This document shows positions 34,051-44,700 of a stretch of 64,000 bases of DNA, piece after piece. The number at the start of each line of letters is the position of its first letter. The first letter of the stretch is position 1. Under the pieces are notes generated by a model, which was given only the letters and a program-made list of their open reading frames with translations, was not told the DNA's origin and did no database searches. Origin of the DNA: Aricia agestis (lineage: Eukaryota > Arthropoda > Insecta > Lepidoptera > Lycaenidae); assembly GCF_905147365.1 (NCBI RefSeq), contig NC_056427.1:4965001-5029000 (forward strand), given 5' to 3'. Made by a program: the position numbers and the translations under genes.

Positions 34051-34689
34051 AGATGGAGATACTTTAAGACCCCGGAAATATTATGATACTTTTTATCGCG
34101 CAAAAATATTATACGGTTCCCGCGCGATGAACGAATTTTCGCGCGAAAATGAAAATGAATTTTTTAAATTTCTTGCTAAAACTTGAGAACGTCTGAACTC
34201 TGAACCGATTCGGCCAATTTTAGTCTTGAAAATTGAAATATTCGTGGAAGCCAGGGAAGGTTTGTACGGTGCGTAAATATATTTTTAATCAATTTAAAAA
34301 AAAAGGAGGAGGAAGAAGAACAATTCGGCGCGTATGTACCTATGTAATATTTGCAGAACTGCCCAGTTTTCGCTTGCTAATATAATATAAAGGATTATAT
34401 AAAAAATTCAAGTGTCTATTTGTAACCATGAAATCGAGTAAAAAAGCCCAAAAAATCACGATGTTTGCCCTATCAGCTCGTATTATTTTGACAGACAAAC
34501 AAACATGGTTTCAGCCTTTTCCAAGTAAACCCAGTATCGACAATGAGTATATTCACAGTACATTGTAACATTCTCACAGAGTTCCAGGTAAGACACACGG
34601 CGAACTGTTTGTTTCGCGATAAAAATGGAATATGACACGTCGCTAACTTGATGCTGGTAAGAAAAATGTCATGTTAAATTATCAGGGTC

Positions 34690-34970
34690 AATTCAGACCC
34701 GCGACGCGTACAAGCATTTCTGAATTTATTGCGTGAGACGTCATGCTAGTCTGTCAAATAGAAATGCATCTACGCTGCCGTAAGGTACATGTGGAAATAT
34801 GATGCGTGGCCGCCACAAAGGAAGATCTTCCAACCGAGCGAGGTGTATGCTCGGTCAGGCCGGAAGGAAACTTCGATAGCGCGATGCAGGAATGTTAGGC
34901 GAATTGTAGGTACCGCCACATAATAATTATAACATATTCTGTGTCTACGCGTCGCGTCTCAAAAGTGAAA
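34690..34970. repeat. Repeat with cagacccgcgacgcgta / acgcgtcgcgtctc ends
   Basis: Inverted GC-rich ends. The interior GGAAGATCTTCC and AACTTCGATAGCGCGATGCA also occurs at 7085-7330 in LAMP intron 3. Confidence 0.5.
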
Positions 34971-35040
34971 AGACTGGTACTATAATCCCACTAATAATTT
35001 AGCGCTCTTACAGATGAACGGCACTTGTCGATGAAAATAA

Positions 35041-35468
35041 AATCGGCCAAGTGCGAGTCGGACTCGCGCACGAAGGGTTCCGTACCATTATAGAGCAAAA
35101 TTAGGCCAAAATTTGTATTTTTTGTATGGGAGCCCCCCTTAATTTTTTATTTTATACTAAAATTATTAAAGTACACATATAATTAAGGACTATGAGGAAA
35201 ATTCAAGTACCTACTTGTTGTCATTATTAATATAGAGCAAAAAAGGCCAAAAAAAAATCACGTTTGTTGTGGGAGCCCCCCTTAAATAATTTTATTTTAA
35301 TTTTAGTATTTGTCGTTTTAGCGGCAACAGAAATACATAATCTGTGAAAATTTCAACTCTCTAGCTATTACCGTTCTTGAGTTACAGCCTGGAGACAGAC
35401 AGACAGACGGACAGGCATTGAAGTCTCAGTATTAGGGTCCCGTGTTTACCCTTTGGGTACGGAACCCT
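35041..35468 (+). repeat. gtacggaaccct repeat family
   Basis: Starts ATCGGCCAAGTGCGAGTCGG and ends CCTTTGGGTACGGAACCCT. Opposite orientation to the copy at 55696. Confidence 0.7.
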
Positions 35469-35547
35469 AAAAAATCTAGCGACTGCCGTCGACAAGTGCC
35501 GTTCGTCTGTTAAAAGCCTTAAATGAGAAAGACCGTTTGATTGGTAC

Positions 35548-35706
35548 CTTTTCACGCCCAAACCGCTGAACCGATTTTGCTGAAATTAGGTATGTAGATA
35601 CTTTGAGTCCCAGGAAAGGACATAGGATACTTATATTCTCGGAAAAATGTACGGTTCTCGCGCGATTAACGAATTTTGGCGCAACGGAGTTACGGGCGTC
35701 ATCTAG
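35548..35706 (+). mobile_element. Lep1-like Helitron, 5' truncated
   Basis: From TTCACGCCCAAACCGCTGAA to GGGCGTCATCTAG before T. Confidence 0.7.
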
Positions 35707-36358
35707 TAATAATATTCAGACTGTTCAAAAGGTAGAATATGAATAAAAAATCTTCCATAGAATATAGATCACCTATGCTCTTAGTAGAAATACGAGAAAA
35801 CTACTTTTCTTTGTCTATCTGTCACTTTACACAGTATTTTCTTGTACAAGGACACCCATTCTATCGTGACCATGCCAATAGTTGTAGAACGTAATTTTTT
35901 GAAATAATTCCAATAAATACTTACTAAGTAAAGTCCGAAATTTTGCAAAGCAAATAGTTAGTCGGTCAGGGTGATAGGGATTTTACATTTTTTCGTGATA
36001 AAGCCTATCTTATATCCTTTCCCAGGACCTAAATTACAATGTACTTCCACACGTTTCATCTAAATCGGTTCAACAGTTTGAGCATTGATAGGTAACTGAT
36101 AGATTAACATTTTACAAAATTATGACGTATATTTTATTTGTTTTTAGTTCCCAGATCCCAGCGGACTATCTGCCTTATTCAGACACGAATATTAAATACA
36201 TTAGTTTTTATTATTCGTAGCATAATAACTGTAATAAAATCATAATTTTGACGTAAGCCCCGTACATCAGCTGTTAAACTTTCCATGAAAATTAAGTTTA
36301 ACCATCATTAAATGTCTTTGAGTGCGACAATTAGAAATACTTTAGAGCTCTACTTTTT

Positions 36359-36803
36359 AGTGTTCCGTACCCAAAGGGTAAAATCGGGACCCTTTTACTA
36401 AGACTTCGATGTCAGTCCGTCTGTCTGTCTCCAGGCTGTATCTCAAAAACCGCTTTAACTAGGCTTTTGAAATTTTCATAGATTATGTATATATCTGTTG
36501 CCAGTGTTTGTTTGTAAAAACAAAATAAAATTAATATTTAAGGGGGGCTCCCATACAACGAACGTGATTTTTTTGGCGTTTTTTGCTCTATAATATAGAG
36601 AGTCTATGTCAATAATAGCAACAGTTAGGTATGTACTTGAATTTTTCACACAATCCTTAGTTTTATGTGTACTTTAATATTTAATAATAATATTAATATT
36701 AAAAAAAAATTAAGAGGGGCTCTCATAAAAAACACAAATTTTGACCTAATTTTGCTCTATAATAGTACGGAACCCTTCGTGCGCGAGTCCGACTCGCACT
36801 TGG
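36359..36803 (-). repeat. gtacggaaccct repeat family
   Basis: TGTTCCGTACCCAAAGGGTA at left, GACTCGCACTTGGC at right, with the GGGGGGCTCCCATACAA block inside. Confidence 0.7.
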
Positions 36804-37145
36804 CTTGCCAAAGATGTATGGTTCGCCTACTTTACACAATAACATAAAAGTCATAGAACCTATATAGTATATACATATTGTGTTGATCATTTGATTAGTA
36901 GAGGGGAAATAATATCAAAACCACATTTCTGTAGACCGTAGCTCGAATGGCAAAAAAACTTAAAAATTAACACCTGGCAAAAAGGCGTGACGATCAAAAT
37001 AAAAAAGTCGTAGCCCCGCCCTCTCGCCATCTCTGTCGCACGGTCCTCTCGCTCTGGCGCTTTGAAACGAAATCATTTTGTTATTCGATCCCGTGACGCC
37101 GTGTGAGGGTGTTGTGATTTAGTGCAATATTAATGGTAAGTGGAA

Positions 37146-37338
37146 TCCATACTAATAATTTAAATGCGAAAATGTGTCTGTCTGTTACCTCTACACACCC
37201 GAACCGATTTAGCAAAAATTTATTTAGCACTTTGAGTCGCGGGAAAGGACACAGGACACCTTTTATCACGGAAAAATGTACGGTTCCCGCCGCCCACGTG
37301 ATAAACGAAATTTGGCGCGACGGAGCTACGGGCGTCAG
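37146..37338 (+). mobile_element. Lep1-like Helitron, diverged
   Basis: TCCATACTAATAATTTAAAT start. The last bases read GGGCGTCAGAG, so the CTAG end is lost. Confidence 0.7.
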
Positions 37339-37768
37339 AGCATATTAATATTTTTTAACTTTTTTGGTGACATAAAAATCGTTTTCGATGATTTTTAAAT
37401 CGGTTAGAATTTTGATAATTTCGTGCTTTTTGCAACCCCTAATTTAGTAGTTAGTTAAAAAAAATTTAGTCCCAAATTTATAGCTAGTCGCTACGAATTC
37501 GAACATAAAAACAGTTAATTTATATTGTGATTAAATTGTATGAATTTATCTTAATGGATACCTTTTCAGTAAATGTTTATGTAAAATTATTTCGAAAGAC
37601 GAATTGCCTAATTTCAGGAAATTTTCCAAAAACACATAAACTGTTTATTGTATGAATTACGACCGCAATCATTAAGTTTTGATGATTATTTAACCTTATT
37701 TGATTTCAGATTTTATTTAAAAATCCACATTATAGTCAGGGTATAACAAATTTTAGATTTAAAAAAAA

Positions 37769-38176
37769 TCAGCCAAGTGCGAGTTGGACTCGCGCACGAA
37801 TGGTTCCGTACCGTTATTGAGGGAAAGTTGGCAAAAAATGTGTTGTTTGTATGGGAGCACCCCTTAAATATTTATTTTAGTATTTTAATTTTGATATTAA
37901 TTATTAAAGTACAAATATAATTACTAATATTGTATTTCAAGTGCTTACCTGCTACCATTATTGATTACGACCAAAAAAGGCCAAAACAAAATCAAGTTTG
38001 TTGTATGGGGGCCCCCTAAAATATTTATTTTATTTTTAGTAAATTACTTTTATAATACACAATCTGTAAAAAGTCTAGCTATAGCGGTTCTTGAGATACA
38101 GCCTGGAGACAGACAGAAGGACAGACAGACTTCGAAGTCTTAGTAAAAAGGTCCCGTTTTTACCCTTTAGGTTCTA
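37769..38176 (+). repeat. gtacggaaccct repeat family, diverged
   Basis: ATCAGCCAAGTGCGAGTTGG at left. The right end CCCTTTAGGTTCTACCC is decayed. Confidence 0.65.
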
Positions 38177-38378
38177 CCCCTGGAAGGTTTCCCCTGATTA
38201 TTAAATTATAGTAATTATTAATCAATAACACTCCGAGTGCGATAATTGCTTAGCTAATAAGTGTTTACACACTATGCCGAATTTCCGCGGCGGAAGTTCG
38301 GCGTGATTCCGCCTGCAATGTATTTTAAATTACCGATGACACACCATGCCGAAATTCCGTCGAGTTATATTGTGTGCG

Positions 38379-38699
38379 TTTTTTTTTATGAGATGACGAG
38401 CAAACGGGTCACCTGATGGAAAGCAACTTCCGTCGCCCATGGACACTCGCAGCATCAGAAGAGCTGCAGGTGCGTTGCCGGCCTTTTAAGAGGGAATAGG
38501 GTAATAGGGGAAGGTAGGGATGGAAAGGGATCGGAATAAGGGAGGGTAGGGAAGGGAATAGGGTAGGGGATTGGGCCTCCGGTAAACTCACTCACTCGGC
38601 GAAACACAGCGCAAGCGCTGTTTCACGCCGGTTTTCTGTGAGGACGTGGTATTTCTCCGGTCGAGCCGGCCCATTCGTGCCGAAGCATGGCTCTCCCAC
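38379..38699 (-). mobile_element. Metulj-like SINE, full length
   Basis: Reverse copy with poly(T) at 38379-38387 and the CTCTCCCAC end. Confidence 0.85.
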
Positions 38700-38760
38700 G
38701 TCAGACACGTTTGACACGTTTGACATTGCTAACTTAATCATGCGGAATTTCCGCCGCCGG

Positions 38761-38944
38761 GCCAAAATTCGTTTATCGCGCGGGAACCGTACATTTTTCC
38801 GGCTTAAAAAGGTTTCCTATGTCCTTTCCCGGGACTCAATGTATCTCCATGCCAAATTTCAGCAAAATCGGTTCAGCGGTTTGGGCGTGAAGAGGTAACA
38901 GACAGACAGACAGACACACTTTCGCATTTATAATATCATAATAA
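38761..38944 (-). mobile_element. Lep1-like Helitron, 3' end missing
   Basis: Reverse copy from GCCAAAATTCGTTTATCGCG to the ACTTTCGCATTTATAATAT head. Confidence 0.65.
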
Positions 38945-40120
38945 ATATAAATATGGAAGTATGCATTAAAAATCTCAAAATATCTACTTGAATATTTGCT
39001 TAAACTAAGTATGCAATAATTTCTTAGAAGTTAATAACAACCTAGGTATTTCAATTTAAGTTTGAAAATTGATTGCTATTATAGTAAATTATAATCCGAC
39101 AGAACTTTAGAAGGTGTTATAACAATGTTTATAAACATCCGTTTAAAAGCTGATTAGAAATGTTGGAGTTGAGTTACAAAGACGACGGCGCCGCCGACCG
39201 ACAAAACAAGTAGAGAACTAATATTTTAAATAGTTTATCTGTGATCCTTTCTACTTAGCAATTTATAATGAAAAGAATAAAGAACCTATTCATGCTTATG
39301 TTATAAATGTAAAAAGCCTCTTTAGTCTTTATGGTTGGGGAGGGGAAGAGGGGATTTCGGGAGTAGCTCGAGCGTGTCAGATTAAGCTTGTATAAGCTTC
39401 CGACATGTGTTTAGTTATAATGGTATAGAAATCAGATTTCTCATGTGGTGGGTTAAAATTATTTTTTTTAACATTGAAATGTCATCGGATCTGTCAGATT
39501 AAGATACTGGATGTTAAGTATACCCCAAAGAAGCCTCCATATAAAGCACTGACGATTTAAAGGTTTGGTAGGCCTGTAGATACATTTTAAAATATAAAAA
39601 AGTAAAGCTTCATATTTTCGTAACTAAGCTTCGCAGATATTTTATTTTGCACTAAACTTGGTACTACTAATATATATTTTGTGACTAAACTAAATGATTT
39701 AGTCCTTGTTGTCTTAAATATATTTATAACTGACTTAAATAAGCAATTTTCTGAATATATTTTCTTTTTCAAAACTTTAAAATGGCTGCAGTTTCTGAAC
39801 CCACCGCTAAAATAAAAAACGCTCTTATTATTTTTTAATCAGTTTTATCTAATGTACAAAACCTACTAAGTCTCCATGACGCTCGAGTGACTACAAAAAT
39901 AGCACCCTCCCCTCCTCTACTATCACGTTTAAACCGCAAAATCGAAAGGATAGTTTTTTTCTCGGATAAAGTATCTTTTTTTTTATCGACTTAAGATATT
40001 TTTTTTATCAAAATAAGTTGATGATGATGAATGAAAGCTACTTTGGTCCATTATTGAAGATTCCACTTCTAAACAATAACAATTAGATTAAATTAATCTT
40101 TTAGAAGCTACGATGCCTCA
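38945..40120. other. No gene seen upstream of Six4
   Basis: AT-rich with short GA-rich runs. The missing first Six4 exon could lie here or farther left, but no donor could be assigned. Confidence 0.3.
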
Positions 40121-40150
40121 GACAGACAGACAAACGCGTCGATAGATATA

Positions 40151-40342
40151 TAGGTCTACCAGAATCTGGTGGCAAAAAGTGACAAAATAAATTGACTCTA
40201 ACAATACCGTGGTAATAGGAATAAAACATTTTGATCCTTTTTTTTCCTTTAGCGGCTTATTCTGTGTGTGAGACATGCAAATATAAAAATTTATCCATCC
40301 TTTTGAGCCGTCAAAATTTGCCATCAGATTCTGGTAGACCTA
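40151..40342. mobile_element. MITE with TA flanks (taggtctaccag family)
   Basis: Ends TAGGTCTACCAGAATCTG and CAGATTCTGGTAGACCTA are inverted and flanked by TA. Non-coding. Confidence 0.75.
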
Positions 40343-40790
40343 TAACTCTGTTTTCACCGCTTGTTCAAAATTAAAATACCTTAATTATATGACTCTATTT
40401 TAACATTCAATGCATTTTACAACTTTTTTAACCCCCAAACAATTTTACTCCCTTATTTAACCCCCAACCAAATTGACTCTTTTATTTTAACCCACCCCAC
40501 ACATTTTACTCCTTTATTTTAACCCTCAAACAATTTCACCCCTTTCCTTAAACCCGGACATAATAAAACCGCCTTTTTGTAGTCGGTTAAAAGTGTTATA
40601 ATAATGATCCATTTCCAATGTGTGTTTAAAGATAGGATGTTATGAAAACTCAGAAAATATTTTCATGTAAAACTCAATTCAAGGAATTATAGTTGATGTT
40701 AGCGCATTCAATTTTACTCGATTACGGCGACAAAAAGGGTTATAATTTTATAAGTCTAAATAATAATAATAATAATAGTTTATCCATACT

Positions 40791-41003
40791 TCCATACTAA
40801 TATTATAAATGCGAAAGTGTCTGTCTATCTGTCTCTCTGTTACCTCTTCACGCCCAAACCGCTGAACCGATTTTGCTTAAAATTTGGTATGAAGATACTT
40901 TGAGTCCCGGGAAAGGACATAGGATACTTTTTGTCCCGGAAAAATGTACGGTTTCCGCGCGAAAAACGAGTTTTGGCGCAACGGAATTGCGGGCGTCATC
41001 TAG
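40791..41003 (+). mobile_element. Lep1-like Helitron, nearly complete
   Basis: TCCATACTAATATTATAAAT start (a short duplicate of the start lies at 40783) and CATCTAG end followed by T. It ends 180 bp before the first Six4 coding exon. Confidence 0.8.
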
Positions 41004-41191
41004 TATTGAAATAAAAAAATCATGAAAAGTGACTTTTAATAATCTGACTGAAAAGATAATATTAAGTATGTAACATGATATTTTGTTTCCACTTCATTTT
41101 ATGCAGAGTAGGTAACACGTTTTTAATTCCCTGCTGCCAGGAAAATTGATATTTATTTTATATGCTAATAAAAAATATTTTAGATTCCATA

Positions 41192-41730
41192 ATGAAGTCA
41201 ACGACCATGGAGTCCTGTTCAGACCGCCTGAGTCCATCCAGCGATTTGACAACGGAATCCGAAACATCGCTTCCATTCCCCTACGAACAAACCGGCTTCT
41301 ACAACGAAATAAACGACAAACAATTCTTCTCCTGCAAACAAAAATCCCCCAAAAATGAAGAGAGAGCCACAGACGTCAAAAATTTCGAATGCTACCTGTC
41401 ACCTGTCAAAAACAAGAAATATTTGAACGTGGAAATAAAACTCCCGCCGATAGCGGATAATTTTTTTTCTGCAATAGAAGGCGAAGATCGCATGCGGTAC
41501 GAATTAAAAAGTTGCGAGCAAAATCAGATCGAGATGAATAATTTTGAGATACCGATGAGAGAGAATTATTTCGAAAATGAGAATGTGAGGAGGAATCTGA
41601 ACTTTAATTCTGAACAAGTACAGTGTCTTTGTGAGGCGTTACAACAGAAGGGGGATATTGATACCTTGGCGGCGTTTCTATGGAGTCTCCCGCCTAGCGA
41701 GCTGCTGAGAGGAAATGAAACTGTTTTGAG
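41192..41730 (+). CDS. Six4: Six4 first visible coding exon
   Basis: The exon itself begins at 41184 after ATATTTTAG. The first in-frame ATG is 41192 (MKSTTMES), with a second at 41207. It ends in phase 2 at AG|GCAAGT, a GC donor; using the nearby GTATTC would break the frame of the SIX domain. Confidence 0.88.
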
Positions 41731-44700
41731 GCAAGTATTCTTGGCATAGACTAAAATGCATGACCACTTAAATATAATAAGGGGCTGTTTCATCACTTAC
41801 AGATAAGTGCCGGATAGGCTATCCACAACTTATCTGACAGGTACTCCATACTCTATATGTCAGCTAAGTTGTAGACAACCTATCCGGAACTTATCAGTAA
41901 TTTCACCAGTTTCTGATGAAGTGCCGAACTTTTTGACAGATTCTCCATACATCATCTGTCAAGTTAAGTGGTAGATAGCCTATTCGGCACTTATCTGGAA
42001 GTGATGAAACAGCCACTTATTATATACAACTGAAAAGTGGTCAGAAATTTTGCACATGTATTATGAGCCAATAACAATGCAACAATTTGTTAAACTTAAA
42101 AAAAAGTAAAGCGTTTTAAGTTTTTTTTTTATTATTTATTTTTTAATTCAGTTTTGGAACTCGGATAAAGGCTTTTTACCACAGATAAGGTATGCCAAAC
42201 AGTTTTCATTCATTCCACGTAAGTTTTCATTACTAAATCCAAGTACATTTTCAGGGCGCGCGCTCTAGTGGCCTACCATCGGGGTGTGTTCCAGGAGCTA
42301 TACGCGATACTGGAGACCCACACCTTCCCACCACGTCACCACACTGACCTGCAGAATCTGTGGTTCAGAGCGCACTATAAAGAGGCTGAGAAGGTCAGAG
42401 GGAGGGCTCTAGGTGAGTTGGTGCTTAATGGATTTAAGTTTTTTTTATGAAATAAGGGGGCAAACGAGCAAACGGGTCGCTTGATGGAAAGTACCGTGGC
42501 CCATGGACACTCGCAAGTCGCAACATCAGAAGAGCTGCAGGTGCGTTGCCGGCCTGTTAAGAGGGAATACGCTCTTTTCTTGAAGGTTTGCAGGTCGTAT
42601 AGGTCCGGAATACTGCTGTTATTATTGTGCCTGGTTTCTTTGGTCTTTCTGATCGTACTTTATTTTTTAATCGACTTAAGAAGGAGGTTATATAATGTTG
42701 TTTACTGTGAAAGTAGCAGCGCTCAAATCGTCATGAGTTTGCCCATACAAAAGTTTAAAAAATGCTTTTTCAGCGCTGCTACTGTTACAGTAAGAGGAAG
42801 AAAATCGCTATCTGTCAGTCGGTTTTTCTGAGCACTATAACTGCACGTTCCCATTTCATTTTTGCTAACTTAAAGCTTCCCTTATGCATTCTCCATACCG
42901 ATGACGCAACATAAGGCAACGAAACGCCTCACTCTAATGTAGCCTTTTCAATTAAGTGTACTTGTAGGGACGGGTACGTGTAGGGAATTCGCGAGCGATA
43001 CATAAATTGTTATTCGGTTAATAACAATTTATGTATCTTACTTAAACAAGGATGTTATAATAATTATATCAATTCGACGCGTATGTATGTAATATTTCCA
43101 GATCTGCCCAATTTTCGTTTAGTCTATATCATTAGGCATGATGACTATTTTTTTTTCTTATCGGTAATTGAAAGACTCTTAAAAAATAGAAACATCGTTG
43201 AAAGAATGACTCTGATAGCTTAAAAATTCACCAAGATATGACAATTCAAATATCTCATAAAAAAGACCTGCCCGTAACGCTCCATACAAAGTGCTACGAA
43301 AGTATGACGTCAGTCTTTCGTAGTTTGTACGCATCGGGAGACAACTTTGTTCGACAGGTATATTAAATATAGCGTTTATGAAAGTGGTTTCATAACAAAA
43401 GTTGCTTTTAATTGCATAAGTTATCGAATTGTATACAAATATTAAGAAATTGAATCAATTTATTAAAACAAACTAAGTAACAACTTAATATAAAACTAAT
43501 ACAATAAAACTAAATTACAATAAAAACTAGCGTATATAAGTAAAAAAAAAAATATAAGTTGGTAATCCAGACTGCTGCCTTTAGAGAGAGTGCCCAGAAT
43601 ACTAGCCACATTGCCCCGCTGTAAGGCCAGGCTTAATCGCTGGCCAAAATACGCTCCAGCCCTCTGGTCACCTGTGCGATCTATGAGGCGGGATGATATA
43701 AGATTGAAAAACTTTTTCATATCATCCCCCCATGGGCCTAACGTTTCAAACGCAAGCGGCAAAAATATGTAGTCACGGCTTAAAGATACATATTTTCGTA
43801 TTATACATACATTCATTGAAAGGCCATATGAATATTAATTTTTAAGAAATTTAATTAAAAAAAAAATCGACTTGAATATCCAACTTTGAAGGCGCATAAC
43901 AAAAAAAAATACAAATGCTATCAAGCTGAAATTTTGGGAACACTTATTTTTTACCGTGATTTCTTTATTTTTTTAACAAAATTCGCTAATCTTTGACCTT
44001 GTCATCATCCCTATTGTGCCAAACACAAAAAACAAAAAACAACAAATGTGCCAAATTTCAAAAGTGTATGTATGTATGTATATAATATGTATGTGTGTTT
44101 TTATGTTTGTGTTTGGATATCTCTGGAAATATTTAGTTCCAATTTCAGCAATTATTTTTATGTTGTACTAGGCATTGTTCAACTTAGGAATAGTGCAAGT
44201 TTCATAAAAATCGGTTCAGTAAATTTGGAGATACTCCCTATCTCCATTTTTAATTCTCAATTACGTACAATTTTGAAGTCGGTTTTATCTTTTTAAAATA
44301 CATTTATTAGAAATGTCATCAGACACCAGAATTTTAAAGATAAAACATTTTATTTTTTTGGGATTCCCCAAAAACGTTACTCCTTAAAGTTGAGAACCGC
44401 TGCTATAATGGTGTCTTATCCAGGTGCGGTAGACAAGTACAGACTGCGCAAGAAGTATCCTCTGCCGAAGACCATCTGGGATGGAGAAGAAACGGTCTAC
44501 TGCTTCAAGGAGAAGAGCAGAAACGCGCTCAAAGACTGCTACTATAGGAACAGGTATGTGGTTAGTGTTACTAATTTTTTTCCCAGTGTGTTAGCGTAAA
44601 CCATAAAGTTAATATACCTAGCGGAATAGAGAAACAAAGGCCCGAGCAAGAGAGATGTCACTATCAGTAACACTGCGTGGTAAAATGAGACGTGTCATAC

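Noticed and set aside
41146..41358. 70-codon frame overlapping the first Six4 exon in another phase
   Set aside because: Six4 reading frame has the SIX domain; this one is a shadow.
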